64,000 nt of DNA. Origin: Streptomyces caelestis (GTDB lineage: Bacteria; Actinomycetota; Actinomycetes; Streptomycetales; Streptomycetaceae). How positions within the stretch are numbered: position 1 is the stretch's first letter; each line of letters starts with the position of its first letter. A program made the translations under genes and the position numbers. Of the stretch, positions 45,375 through 54,152 are shown in pieces. Location of the stretch: positions 496,001-560,000 of the forward strand of contig NZ_JACHNE010000001.1 in the NCBI RefSeq assembly GCF_014205255.1, given 5' to 3'. The notes beneath the pieces were generated by a model, which searched no databases, was not told the origin of the DNA, and saw only the letters and a list, made by a program, of their open reading frames with translations.

Positions 45375-45839
45375 TCAGTCGGCCGTCAACCACCGTCCGT
45401 CGCGCATGAGTTCGCGGCCGTCCAGTTCGTCGGCCTCCCGCCAGGCCTGTACCCGCTGCGGCACGACGCGGAAATAGAGGTACGGCGTGGCCTGTCGGCG
45501 GGGATCGAACCCGGTCTTGGCGGCGAAGAGTTCGGCGTCCTGCTCGGTCAGCTCACCGGGCTGGACGGTCTCCACGGTGCCCTCGACGAGCACGACGTCC
45601 CGGGTCGGCCCGATGCCCACCCGGGCCCGGCCGGACGCGGCGAGGTTCCGTCCGGTGGGGCTGGACGCGGGCGTGGCGAACAGCAGGTACGAGCCGTTCC
45701 AGAGGAAGGACAGCGGGACGAGGTAGGGCGTCCCCGACGCGCCGTCGGCCGTGGCGACCCAGGCGTCCACGTCGTGCTCCAGACGGTGCAGGGTGTCCTT
45801 CTTGCGCTGCTCAGTGCTGCGTACGGGTGCGGACGTCAT
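45375..45839 (-). CDS. PPOX-class pyridoxamine 5'-phosphate oxidase-like protein
   Basis: A 154-residue split-barrel flavoprotein (FMN or F420 type). Motifs DAWVATADGASGTPYLVPLS, LLFATPASSPTGRNL and VVLVEGTVETV are those of Streptomyces TIGR-type PPOX proteins. They reduce or bind small ligands with F420 or FMN. AGGAGG precedes the ATG. Probably co-transcribed with the VOC gene. Confidence 0.9.
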   Translation of the reverse strand: MTSAPVRSTEQRKKDTLHRLEHDVDAWVATADGASGTPYLVPLSFLWNGSYLLFATPASSPTGRNLAASGRARVGIGPTRDVVLVEGTVETVQPGELTEQDAELFAAKTGFDPRRQATPYLYFRVVPQRVQAWREADELDGRELMRDGRWLTAD

Positions 45840-46147
45840 CGTCGGCGATCCTCCTGAAACGTCGTCAGCGGCCGCGTACCAGTGTGACGTTCCGAGGCTG
45901 CGTAGACCCGGTGAACAAGCCGGGACCCGGTGAGGGATGAGGGAGTATACGCAGCTCCAGGGGTTCGGGCAGTAACGGAGATCACGGCAGGGTCACGGAA
46001 TGGCATGTTCACGCCCTGGGCAGCCTCGTACCGCTTCTCGGTTCAACTTTCGGACTGCGAAGCCGAGTTCGAGTGTGCGGGCGGTCACGCCACCGTCCGC
46101 TAGCAGGGGTGAGGGGACTCTGCGTTCCGTCTCCCGAAAGGAAACGC
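45840..46147. other. Gene-free region before the broken terpene synthase
   Basis: No gene is seen. The segment at 45910-46080 is less GC-rich and may hold promoters for the flavoprotein gene on one side and the former terpene synthase on the other. No clear operator was found. Confidence 0.4.
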
Positions 46148-46290
46148 ATGCCTCAGGACGTCCGGTTCGACCTGCCCTTCGACACCCCGGTCAGCTACCC
46201 ACACGCCTCGGGCGAAGCAGCGCACCTCGGATCCAGGGGTCGCGCTACGCCTGACGGGCCGCGAGTGCTTCCTGATCGACACAGCTGAGG
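46148..46290 (+). pseudogene. Broken sesquiterpene synthase, 5' fragment
   Basis: From an ATG preceded by AAAGGAAAC the product reads MPQDVRFDLPFDTPVS, the standard start of Streptomyces class I terpene synthases. It then jumps to YPHASGEAA, a segment normally found some 40-50 residues later, before the DDxxD region. An internal deletion therefore joins the two. After that no terpene synthase sequence follows; the frame ends at about 46288. All catalytic motifs are missing. It marks a former terpene synthase gene at the end of the conservon/P450 locus. Confidence 0.7.
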
Positions 46291-46504
46291 CGGCGAGGCA
46301 GGTGCTCGCCTTGCAGCAGGAGTGCCGTCATCGCAGCAGTCGTGCCCCTCGCGGTCGTTCGTAGCAGGAGCCAAAGCCGGAAGCGTGAGTCCGGCTGTCC
46401 GGCGAGGCCGTCGCGGACAGTACAGAAGATTCCCGGACACGGCCGGTCAACGACCACGGTCGATCGATTCCGTTGCCAGGACCACAGCTCATTGGGAGAC
46501 CGGT

Positions 46505-48232
46505 GTGAAATCTCGAGTCGCAGGTGCTGTTCCGAAGTCCGCCGACAGCTCGCTCCCGGCGCAGCCAAGCGCCCAGCTCCACCCCACGGAGGCAGGGGAC
46601 ACCCTGGCCCGCCTCTTGGTGAAACACATCAATGGGAGCACGGAGCAGTACCGAAGGTCCCAGAACGCCGCTCAGCAGCGGCTGAACGCATTCGGCTCCC
46701 CCCACTCCAGCACCACGCTGCATGTGGAGGGAGCCCTCCATCTGGCGCGGCCCGCGTTCCTCCCGCCCGACGAGGAGGGCTACGCCAGGTTGAGGCACCT
46801 CGACACCAGCCTGCGCATGATCGAAGCAGCCTTCCCCCAAGTCAGCACCGACATCGAGGTCTGCAGACTGAGCTGCACGATGCTGGAAGGGGCCTGGAGG
46901 AGCCGGGCGCTCACCCCGCCGCGCGAGGAGGAGCAGACAAGCGTCTGCGCCTGCCCTCTGTGCCGTCGGCTGCCCACGCCCCCCGCACGCACGCTGGACG
47001 ACTACCGTTGGCGGCAGAGCGCCGGTCGTCCCCTCACCGTCAAGACCTGGCCATACCGCCGGGAACTCGACAGCGTCCTGACCGGTGGATGGTCCTGGAC
47101 CCGGCAGATGAACGACCTCGAACGAGACCTCGGCCACCGCCACCGCTTCGAGGACGACATCCTCGTCTTCCACGAATACAAACGCGTGATCGACACCATC
47201 GACACAACGCGCCTCACCCAACACGCCGAAGGCCGCCTGGCCGAGAATTTCAGCACCAACAGCGCACGGGCCCTGGTCTCCGGACTCTTCGCAGCCCACA
47301 AGCGATCCGTCGACGAGTACTGGCTGCAACAGCACGACGCGGGCAGCGTCATGCTCCCCCAGACCAACCCCCTCAACCAGGGCACCTACTCAGCCCTGCA
47401 GATGCTGGACTGCCTGTTCTGGCACGTCGCCCCCGACACCGAACTCTGGCAGGAAGAGAACCTCGCCTCCCTGCTGCTGTGCCGCGTCATCGACGACATG
47501 GCCGATGTACGAGCCGACGCCCTCACCGGCGAGATCAGCAACTTCTGGCTCGCCGACATGCCCGTCCACACCAAGGCGCTCTACGCTGCCTGCGCGATAG
47601 CCCTCGTCAAGTACGGCTGCATGCCCGAGGCCCACAGCCCGATGTGGAACACCTGGCTGATGACCACCACCATCGTCTGGATGGGGCTCACGGGCCGCCA
47701 CGCCCTGTGGTTCGACGGCATCACCCAGGGCCTCCCCCCGGCCGAGGAGTGCCCGCTGTGCGACCTGCAGCCCAACCCGTGCACCGGCATCCTCACCCAC
47801 GGCACCACCCTCACCATCGCCCCGCGGCCCACCGCACCAGCACTGAGCACCCGGACCGCCGAGCTGTCCGCACGCTGTCGAGCCCAATACCCCCGGACAT
47901 GGCACCTCTTCGACGCCGAGCTCCATGCCTTCGAAGCACTGCACGGCCCCTGGTACGGCAACACGGACAGCACATGGGAGATCTTGCGCCGCACCTACAT
48001 CGCCGCCGTGGAGGCATCCAGCGCCGCACCCTCGCCGGACCGCGCCCGTCATGTCCAACAAGACGCCGGCGTAGTCGGATCCGAGAGGTTCCACACCCTG
48101 CACGACCCTCAGACCGGGAGGGAAGACACCGCACTGCTCGCCTACATGTTCGGCTGTGCCCACCCGCATTTCCTCTGGAACGCCACGGGATACCGTCCCA
48201 CGGGCGTCGCAGGCGACTGGCTCGACGGCTGA
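46505..48232 (+). CDS. Unrecognised 575-residue protein with DDxxD motif and two CPLC clusters
   Basis: GTG at 46505, preceded by GGGAG, starts a 575-residue, almost wholly helical protein. The stretch RVIDDMADVRADALTGEIS (D330, D331, D334, D338) resembles the first aspartate motif of class I isoprenoid synthases; QMNDLERDL (202-210) could be part of a second Mg-binding site. Two cysteine clusters, C148/C150/C153 (CACPLC) and C416/C419/C426 (ECPLCD...C), could together bind a metal. There are no signal peptide, clear membrane helix or other known domain. It lies just after a broken terpene synthase and converges on a P450 and conservon, so an isoprenoid-related role is plausible but unproven. 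It could instead be a new metal-dependent enzyme. Confidence 0.75.
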   Translation: MKSRVAGAVPKSADSSLPAQPSAQLHPTEAGDTLARLLVKHINGSTEQYRRSQNAAQQRLNAFGSPHSSTTLHVEGALHLARPAFLPPDEEGYARLRHLDTSLRMIEAAFPQVSTDIEVCRLSCTMLEGAWRSRALTPPREEEQTSVCACPLCRRLPTPPARTLDDYRWRQSAGRPLTVKTWPYRRELDSVLTGGWSWTRQMNDLERDLGHRHRFEDDILVFHEYKRVIDTIDTTRLTQHAEGRLAENFSTNSARALVSGLFAAHKRSVDEYWLQQHDAGSVMLPQTNPLNQGTYSALQMLDCLFWHVAPDTELWQEENLASLLLCRVIDDMADVRADALTGEISNFWLADMPVHTKALYAACAIALVKYGCMPEAHSPMWNTWLMTTTIVWMGLTGRHALWFDGITQGLPPAEECPLCDLQPNPCTGILTHGTTLTIAPRPTAPALSTRTAELSARCRAQYPRTWHLFDAELHAFEALHGPWYGNTDSTWEILRRTYIAAVEASSAAPSPDRARHVQQDAGVVGSERFHTLHDPQTGREDTALLAYMFGCAHPHFLWNATGYRPTGVAGDWLDG

Positions 48233-48499
48233 CGCCTCAACCCTGAAGGCTGGGGCCGCGCCCCGAACGGCCCCTGCTGAAGGGCGATGAAGAGGACAGC
48301 GCCGCGGCACCGCAACGCCCGCGTGGCCGTCGGCAGCGCGGCGACGGCCGCCACCGCGCCGTCCAGGCCGAGGCCGAGCGGACCACCGGCCGCTACGCCG
48401 CCACCGAGGAGTGCCCCGTGGCCACGGCCGAACTCCCCGGACGCAGCTCGGTTGAGGACCTGCCGGGCGTGTGAGCCACCGCCTGCACCCACGCACGGC
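48233..48499. other. Gene-free region, possible ORF tail
   Basis: No confident gene. On the plus strand, the frame reading ...TTGRYAATEECPVATAEL and ending in TGA near 48474 has typical GC third positions, so a decayed or very short reading frame may be present; no start and no family are apparent. Confidence 0.25.
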
Positions 48500-48530
48500 G
48501 TTGCCCGGCCGGAAGCCGGCCGGGCAACGG
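48500..48530. terminator. Strong terminator at the conservon end
   Basis: CGTTGCCCGGCCGG and CCGGCCGGGCAACG form a perfect 14-bp stem around AAG, just beyond the P450 stop. It separates the convergent conservon and the DDxxD-protein gene. Confidence 0.85.
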
Positions 48531-48544
48531 TCTGCCGGCGTGGC

Positions 48545-49795
48545 CTAGACGGCGAACTCGACCGGCAGGCTGTCCAGCCGGGACTCCCACGTGGAGGCGG
48601 TCGAGCTGAGTTCTTCCGGCGGTACAGCCAGGCGCAGGTCCGGCAGCCGGTGCAGCAGGACGTCCACGCCGATCTCGATGATGGACTGGCCGATGTTCTG
48701 CCCCGGGCACTCGTGCGGTCCGGAGCTGAACGCCAGGTGCGACTGGTTGCCCTGCACGGCGACGGCCGAGTCGGGCCGTACCTCCGGGTCGAGGTTGCCG
48801 GCGGCCAGGCCCAGGATGAGCAGTTCTCCCTCCTGGACGTGATGGCCTCCGAGCTCCAGGTCGGCGGTTGCGAACCGGCCCGGCAGCACGGACAGCGGCG
48901 GGGTGTCCCACATGACCTCTTCCACCACTGAGGAGATGTTCAGCTCCCCGCTGACCAGACCGGACAGCCGGGCGGCGTCGGTGAGGACCCGTTGCAGGAC
49001 CCGGGCCAGCAGGTTGCTGGTGGTGGTGTGCGCGGCGATCAGCACCAGGCGCAGATGGCTGACGACCTCGTCGTGGTCGAGGCCGGCCGGGTGCTCCAGC
49101 AGGGCCGTGGCGAAGTCGGAGCCCGGCTCGGCCCGCTTGCGCTCGGCGAGTTCCGCGAGGATTTGCATGATCCGGTCGTTGTGCTCGAGGGCACCCTCAC
49201 CGCCCTTGAGGACCTCGGCGCACGACTCGATCAGGCGTAGACCGTCCGCCGTGGGAAGGCCCAGCATCCTGGTGAGCACGAGCATCGGCAGTTGCTCGGC
49301 GTAGTCGGCCACGAGGTCGGCGCGCCCGGCGTCGGCGAACGCGTCGATCTGCTTGTTCGCGAAGTACGTGACGTGCCGCCGGATACCCCGGGCGGCCGCC
49401 GCCTGCAACCCGTCGGTGACGGCGCCGCGCAGCCTGCGGTGCGGTTCGCCGTCCTGGGACACACAGTCGGGGCGCCAGCCGACCATCGGCATGATCGGCG
49501 AGGTCTCCTCGATCCGGCCCTCCCGCCAGTCCCGCCAGATCCGCGCGTCCCGGCTGAACTGGCGGGGGTTGTTCAGCACCCGCCGGTTGTCGCGGTAGCC
49601 GAGGACCAGCCAAGCGGGCACGTCGCCTTCGAGCAGAACCGGCGCGACCGAGCCGTGCTCCTTGCGCAGCCGCTCGTAGATGCCCACCGGGTCGGTCGCG
49701 GCGTCCGGGCCGTACAGCCTGGTCAGGTCGGCCCCGTGGTGGGCGACGGGGCAGCCCCGCACGGACTGGAGTCCAGAATCGGTCGAGTCGTTCAT
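48545..49795 (-). CDS. cvnE: Conservon cytochrome P450
   Basis: A 416-residue P450, last gene of the conservon. The heme loop FSSGPHECPGQNIG bears the cysteine. The I-helix LVLIAAHTTTSNLL has lost the usual acidic residue of AGxE/DT, with His-Thr instead. The ExxR site is EEVMWDT, where the Arg is replaced. Such atypical features are familiar from conservon-associated P450s. The ATG overlaps the GTPase stop (ATGA). In S. coelicolor the related gene (rarE) affects sporulation signalling; the substrate is unknown. Confidence 0.9.
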   Translation of the reverse strand: MNDSTDSGLQSVRGCPVAHHGADLTRLYGPDAATDPVGIYERLRKEHGSVAPVLLEGDVPAWLVLGYRDNRRVLNNPRQFSRDARIWRDWREGRIEETSPIMPMVGWRPDCVSQDGEPHRRLRGAVTDGLQAAAARGIRRHVTYFANKQIDAFADAGRADLVADYAEQLPMLVLTRMLGLPTADGLRLIESCAEVLKGGEGALEHNDRIMQILAELAERKRAEPGSDFATALLEHPAGLDHDEVVSHLRLVLIAAHTTTSNLLARVLQRVLTDAARLSGLVSGELNISSVVEEVMWDTPPLSVLPGRFATADLELGGHHVQEGELLILGLAAGNLDPEVRPDSAVAVQGNQSHLAFSSGPHECPGQNIGQSIIEIGVDVLLHRLPDLRLAVPPEELSSTASTWESRLDSLPVEFAV

Positions 49796-50397
49796 CGGGG
49801 CTCCAGGGCCACGGCCGAGCGTTCCTTCAGATGGTGGATCAGGGCGACGAGGACGTCACGGCTGGAGGCCCGGTCGCGGGCGTCGAAGGCCACGACCGGG
49901 GTGTTCTCGGGGATGTCCAGGGCGTCCCGGATCTCCGCCACCGGGTAGTTCCGGGAGTCGGGGAAGACGTTCAGCGCGACGACGAACGGGACGTCCTGCC
50001 GCTCCATCTCCTCGATCGCCCGGAAACTGGATTCGAGGCGGCGCGTGTCCACCAGGACGATCGCGCCGAGCGCCCCCTTGAACAGTCCGTTCCACAGGAA
50101 CCAGAACCGCTCCTGGCCCGGTGTACCGAACAGGTAGAGCACCAGGCTCTCGTTGATGCCGATCTTGCCGAAGTCCAGGCTGACGGTGGTCTGCGTCTTG
50201 TCGGCGACACCGATGAGATCGTCGACGTCGGCGCTGGCCTCGGTGAGGGTCTCCTCGGTGGTGAGCGGCTTGATGTCGCTGACCGACCGGACCATGGTGG
50301 TCTTCCCGGTGCCGAACCCGCCGGCGATCATCACCTTCACCGAGCGGGTGTCCCCGGCAGCCCGCCCTCCGGGTTGGTCAAAGCCTTTCAAGTCCAC
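49792..50397 (-). CDS. cvnD: Conservon GTP-binding protein
   Basis: A 201-residue small GTPase of the MglA/Ras-like conservon family. GGFGTGKTT is the P-loop, DFGKIGI and LFGTPGQERFWFLW the switch II (DxxG equivalent, TPGQ), and ALNVFPD the base-recognition motif in place of NKxD. GTG start, inside the last 20 bases of the DUF742 gene. CvnD is thought to act as a signal switch at the membrane together with CvnA-C. Strong identification. Confidence 0.95.
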   Translation of the reverse strand: MDLKGFDQPGGRAAGDTRSVKVMIAGGFGTGKTTMVRSVSDIKPLTTEETLTEASADVDDLIGVADKTQTTVSLDFGKIGINESLVLYLFGTPGQERFWFLWNGLFKGALGAIVLVDTRRLESSFRAIEEMERQDVPFVVALNVFPDSRNYPVAEIRDALDIPENTPVVAFDARDRASSRDVLVALIHHLKERSAVALEPR

Positions 50398-50749
50398 TGA
50401 GTACCTCCTCAAGGAGCGCGAGGTCGGGCCCGCGGCCGGCGTCGTGTGCCGGGATGGGATTACGGGCTTCGACGCGACCTGCGTCCAGCAGGTCCGACAG
50501 CAGCACGGCGAGAATGTTGAAGGGCAGTCCGAGGTGGGCGCCGAGTTCGGCGACCGACAGCGGATCGCGGCAGCGGCGGAGGATCTCCTCGTGCTCGTGC
50601 TGCATGCCCGGTAACGGGGCGGCGCGGGCGACGACGAGGGTCGCCACGTCGAGGCTCGACGCCGAATCGCCCGGTCCGCTGCGCCCTCCGGTGAGGACGT
50701 AGTAGCGCTCGAGACCGGACGGGTCGGACGGCCTGCGGGGAGCACTCAT
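50378..50749 (-). CDS. cvnC: Conservon DUF742 protein
   Basis: A 123-residue protein of the DUF742 family, third in conservons. RYYVLTGGRS is the usual N-terminal motif and LPFNILAVLLSDLLDAGRVE, a winged-helix-like stretch, follows. It overlaps the next gene and begins 4 bases before the roadblock gene ends. Function: bridges the kinase and GTPase in the proposed signalling complex. Confidence 0.95.
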   Translation of the reverse strand: MSAPRRPSDPSGLERYYVLTGGRSGPGDSASSLDVATLVVARAAPLPGMQHEHEEILRRCRDPLSVAELGAHLGLPFNILAVLLSDLLDAGRVEARNPIPAHDAGRGPDLALLEEVLSGLERL

Positions 50750-51156
50750 CCAGAGTGCTCCTCCAGGCGCGGAGTGGTGCCGAGGAGCTCACCCATCCTG
50801 CGGGCCAGGTCCCTCATCTGGTGTCCGAGCAGGCCCTGGTCGAGGCCTTCCCTGGCGAGGACACCGAGGTACGTCTCCACACCGGCGCGGACGACGAACA
50901 GGTGCCCGCCGTCGACCTCGATCATCGCCAGGCGCAGCTGCCCGGCGAACTTGGGGAACTGCTCGGCGACCGGCTGGGCCAGCGCCTGGAGGCCGGCCAC
51001 CACCGCGGCGAAGCGGTCGACGTCGTCGGGGTCTTCGGCGCCGTAGGAGGTGATGGCCTTGCCGTCGCTGGAGGCCACCAGGGCGAAGCGGATCTCCTGG
51101 ATGCTCTCGACGAGATCGCGGAGCGCCCAGCTCACATCTGTTCCTTGCTGCGTCAT
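50746..51156 (-). CDS. cvnB: Conservon roadblock/LC7 protein
   Basis: A 136-residue roadblock/LC7 (MglB-like) protein. VSWALRDLVESIQEIRFALV followed by SSDGKAITSYG opens the fold; LRLAMIEVDGGHLFV and CETYLGVLA-like strands close it. Roadblock proteins act as regulators of the Ras-like GTPase partner (CvnD). The stop overlaps the cvnC start and the ATG lies five bases after the kinase stop, so all genes are one operon. Confidence 0.95.
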   Translation of the reverse strand: MTQQGTDVSWALRDLVESIQEIRFALVASSDGKAITSYGAEDPDDVDRFAAVVAGLQALAQPVAEQFPKFAGQLRLAMIEVDGGHLFVVRAGVETYLGVLAREGLDQGLLGHQMRDLARRMGELLGTTPRLEEHSG

Positions 51157-51161
51157 GAGGA

Positions 51162-52886
51162 CTAGTCGCTCTCTTCGATGCGGTGCTCTGTGGACTCGCG
51201 TCCGGCGGGGATGTCGCGGTCGTCGGCCGCCTGGGAGGCCTCTGCGGCGTCGCGTCCTGCGGTGGCGAAAGCCGCGAGACCGGAGAACGAGGCGTCCGGC
51301 GGTACGGCGGAGACCGTGCTCCGGTCGGTCCGCTCGGCCTGCCGGGGCCCGTCCGTCTCGCTCCGCTTGCTGCGGCGGCGCGGCAGTCCGCCGGGGGTGG
51401 TCTCCACGCTTTCCGGCCGCGCGGCCGGTGCCGGCGCGGTGACCGTCTCGCGGGCCGGGGCGGCCGCGGCGGTACGCACGTCCGGGGCGGGCGCGGCCTG
51501 GGTGGTCGCGCCCGCGGGCAGCGGGCTGAAGTACTTGTGCGGAACCACGACCACCACGGAGGTGCCGAGCCACGGCGAGTCCGCGAAGGTGACCCGGATG
51601 CCGTAGCGGCGGGCGAGGGCTCCGACGACGCGCAGACCGATGCTCGCGTCCTCGGTGATGCCGCCGAGGCCGGCGCCGGGCGCGGTGCCGGCGAGGGCGT
51701 GCTCGGCCTCGCGCTTCTTCTCCTCGCTCAGGCCCTTGCCGGAGTCCTGGATCTCGATTCCGACGCCGTTGGGGACCTCCTTGCCGGAGATGAGCACCGG
51801 CTCGGTGGGCGGCGAGTAGCGGGCCGCGTTGTCCAGGAGGTGGGCGAAGATCAGCGTGAGGTGGTCCACCAGACCACCGTCGACGCCGAGTTCGGGCAGC
51901 TGGCGCACCTGGACGCGGTGGAAGTCCTTGATCCGGCCGATGCCGCCGCGCACCACGCTCAGCAGCCGCTGCGGTTCCTGCCACTGCCGGCCGGGCCGGT
52001 CCGAGCCACCGAGCACACCGATGCTCGCGGCGAGCGAGTCGGCGGGGCCGAGTTCCTGGTCGAGCTCCATCAGACCGCGGGCGACGGCCGGGAGCCTGCC
52101 GTGCTCGCCCTGCATCTCGTGCAGCCGGCCGCGGAGCTTGCTGGTCAGGACGTGGATGCGGTTGCCGATGCTGATCACGGCCTGCTCGGCGGAGGTGGAG
52201 CGGTCGAATTCCGCCTCCAGGCCGATCAGGGCCGTGCGCAGCAGCTTGCGCAGTTCGGCCTGGAGATCGGCGCTGACCTTCGCGCACTGGGTGACGGTCG
52301 GCAGGACGTCGTCGATGGCCTCGCCGGAACGCAGCTTCTCCATCGCGTCGGGCAGCTGCTCGTCGGCGAGCCGGGAGACCGCGGCGAGCTGGTGGGAGAG
52401 CTGCTCCTGCCAGACCTCGGCCTGGTCGGCGAGCTGGGCCTCGTAGGACCTTGCCTGCTCGGTCAGCCGTTCCTCGTACGCCCGGGACTGGTCGGCGAGC
52501 TGCGACTCGTACGTGGCGCTCTGGTCGGCGAGGCGCCGCTCGTAGGCCGCGTTCTGCTCGGTGAGCTGGGACTCCAGGGTGGCGCGCTCGGCGGAGAACT
52601 TCCGTTCCAGGCCCGCCACGTGCTGCTGCCACTGCAGGTTGTGCTCGGCCTGCGTGGTGCGGAAGGAGCCCTCCGCCCGGCTCAGTTGGGCTCGGGTGCG
52701 CAGCAGCAGGCGTACGCACACGGCACCGGCCGCCGTCGCCGCGACACCGGCGACGGCCGCGGTCATTCGCTCCGAACTCATGAACGTGGCGGCAACCGTC
52801 CCGCCTCCCAAGCCCAGCGGCATCAACCACCAGCTGTACCAGGCGACAGGGGCCCGCGCCGCCGGCGGCGGAGTGGCGAGTTCCAT
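51162..52886 (-). CDS. cvnA: Conservon sensor histidine kinase-like protein
   Basis: A 574-residue membrane protein. Two helices (about 19-36 and 41-62) are followed by a coiled coil. Residues 108-162 are five exact 11-residue repeats of the form L(A/T)(D/E)Q...Y..., a hendecad coiled coil. An ATP-binding domain follows (HLLDNAARYSPP, DSGKGLSEE, ITEDASIGLRVVGALARRYG), then a Pro/Ala/Arg-rich tail. There is no clear phospho-accepting histidine H-box, as in other CvnA proteins. ATG at 52886 is preferred because AAGGA sits 10 bases ahead; the ATG at 52892 directly abuts it. It is the first gene of the conservon and its probable sensor. Confidence 0.92.
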   Translation of the reverse strand: MELATPPPAARAPVAWYSWWLMPLGLGGGTVAATFMSSERMTAAVAGVAATAAGAVCVRLLLRTRAQLSRAEGSFRTTQAEHNLQWQQHVAGLERKFSAERATLESQLTEQNAAYERRLADQSATYESQLADQSRAYEERLTEQARSYEAQLADQAEVWQEQLSHQLAAVSRLADEQLPDAMEKLRSGEAIDDVLPTVTQCAKVSADLQAELRKLLRTALIGLEAEFDRSTSAEQAVISIGNRIHVLTSKLRGRLHEMQGEHGRLPAVARGLMELDQELGPADSLAASIGVLGGSDRPGRQWQEPQRLLSVVRGGIGRIKDFHRVQVRQLPELGVDGGLVDHLTLIFAHLLDNAARYSPPTEPVLISGKEVPNGVGIEIQDSGKGLSEEKKREAEHALAGTAPGAGLGGITEDASIGLRVVGALARRYGIRVTFADSPWLGTSVVVVVPHKYFSPLPAGATTQAAPAPDVRTAAAAPARETVTAPAPAARPESVETTPGGLPRRRSKRSETDGPRQAERTDRSTVSAVPPDASFSGLAAFATAGRDAAEASQAADDRDIPAGRESTEHRIEESD

Positions 52887-53136
52887 CTGCATCCTTAGAA
52901 GCAACACGATCGAACAGGGGGGGTGGACCGCACTCATGAGTACGCACCGCGAGTCGACCGGACGCGATCGCCTCAACTCGCAGCGCCGATGGGAACCTTA
53001 TCGGGTTTGAAGCCGAGAGGATCAACCTCATCCCCGCCGGACGTGAGGGTTCCAGTCACTCTCCGACAGAAAGCAACAAGTCGGCAAATGGCTTTGCCGC
53101 CGGTCCAGTTGGGCGGACGCAGGGGCCGTGCCCAGG

Positions 53137-54081
53137 TCAGCGGGTGGTCTGGAACGTGCGGCGGTAGGCCTGCGGGGTCACGCCGATCGCCGCGTTCAGG
53201 TGCTGGCGCAGGGAGGCGCCGGTCGCGAAGCCGACCCGGCCTGCGATCTGGTCCACCGTGAGGTCGCTGGACTCCAGCAGATACCGGGCCCGGGCCACGC
53301 GCTGCTGGATCAGCCAGCGGCCGGGGCTGACGCCCACCTCGTCGTGGAAGCGGCGGGCGAAGGTGCGCAGGCTCATCCGGGCGTGGCCGGCGAGATCGGC
53401 CAGGGTGAGCGGTTCGCCGAGGCGTTCCAGGACCCAGGAGCGGGTGGCCGCGGTGCTCGCGGCGCCCTGTTCGGGGACGGGCTGTTCGATGTACTGGGCC
53501 TGCCCGCCGTCCCGGAACGGCGGGACCACGCAGCGGCGGGCGACGGCGTTGGCCAGCCGGCTGCCGTGGTCCTTGCGGACCAGGTGCAGGCAGATGTCCA
53601 CGCCGGAGGCGGCTCCGGCGGAGGTGAGGAAGGGGTGGTCGTCGACGAACAGCACGTCCGGGTCGAGGTCGACGTGCGGGAACATGCGCCGGAAGCGGTC
53701 GGCGACCTGCCAGTGGGTGGTCGCCCTGCGCCCGTCGAGGAGCCCGGCGGCGGCGAGGACGAAGGCGCCGGTGCAGATGGAGACGATGCGCGTCCCGGGG
53801 CGGATGAGGGCGAGCGCGGCCAGGACCTTGTCGGGTACCTCGTCGCTCAGACGGTCCGGCGCGACGGGCGCGATCACCACGGTGTCGGCCGTGGCGAGGG
53901 CTTCCGGGCCGTGTTCCACGGTGACGCCGAAGTCCGCGTCGGTGCGCACCGGCCCGCCGTCGACCGAACAGGTGAGGACCTCGTACCGGCCGTCGGCCGC
54001 GCCGAGGATCCGGCTGGGGATGCCCAGTTCGAAGGGGTACACCCCGTCCAGGGCCAGGACCACCACTCGTTCACGCCGCAT
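53137..54081 (-). CDS. GlxA-type AraC regulator (DJ-1/PfpI domain)
   Basis: A 314-residue regulator with an N-terminal DJ-1/PfpI glutamine-amidotransferase-like domain (VVVLALDGVYPFELGIPSRI, and IVSICTGAFVLAAAGLLDGR, with its Cys) and a C-terminal AraC helix-turn-helix pair (LADLAGHARMSLRTFARRF and VDQIAGRVGFATGASLRQHL). It is divergent from an NADPH:quinone oxidoreductase with 71 bases between starts, so that gene is the likely target. Ligand unknown. Confidence 0.93.
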   Translation of the reverse strand: MRRERVVVLALDGVYPFELGIPSRILGAADGRYEVLTCSVDGGPVRTDADFGVTVEHGPEALATADTVVIAPVAPDRLSDEVPDKVLAALALIRPGTRIVSICTGAFVLAAAGLLDGRRATTHWQVADRFRRMFPHVDLDPDVLFVDDHPFLTSAGAASGVDICLHLVRKDHGSRLANAVARRCVVPPFRDGGQAQYIEQPVPEQGAASTAATRSWVLERLGEPLTLADLAGHARMSLRTFARRFHDEVGVSPGRWLIQQRVARARYLLESSDLTVDQIAGRVGFATGASLRQHLNAAIGVTPQAYRRTFQTTR

Positions 54082-54152
54082 GGCACGATCTTATCGAAGA
54101 TTGACCATTCTGCCATTGGCGGGCCGGGCGCGGAACGGCACGCTGGGACACC

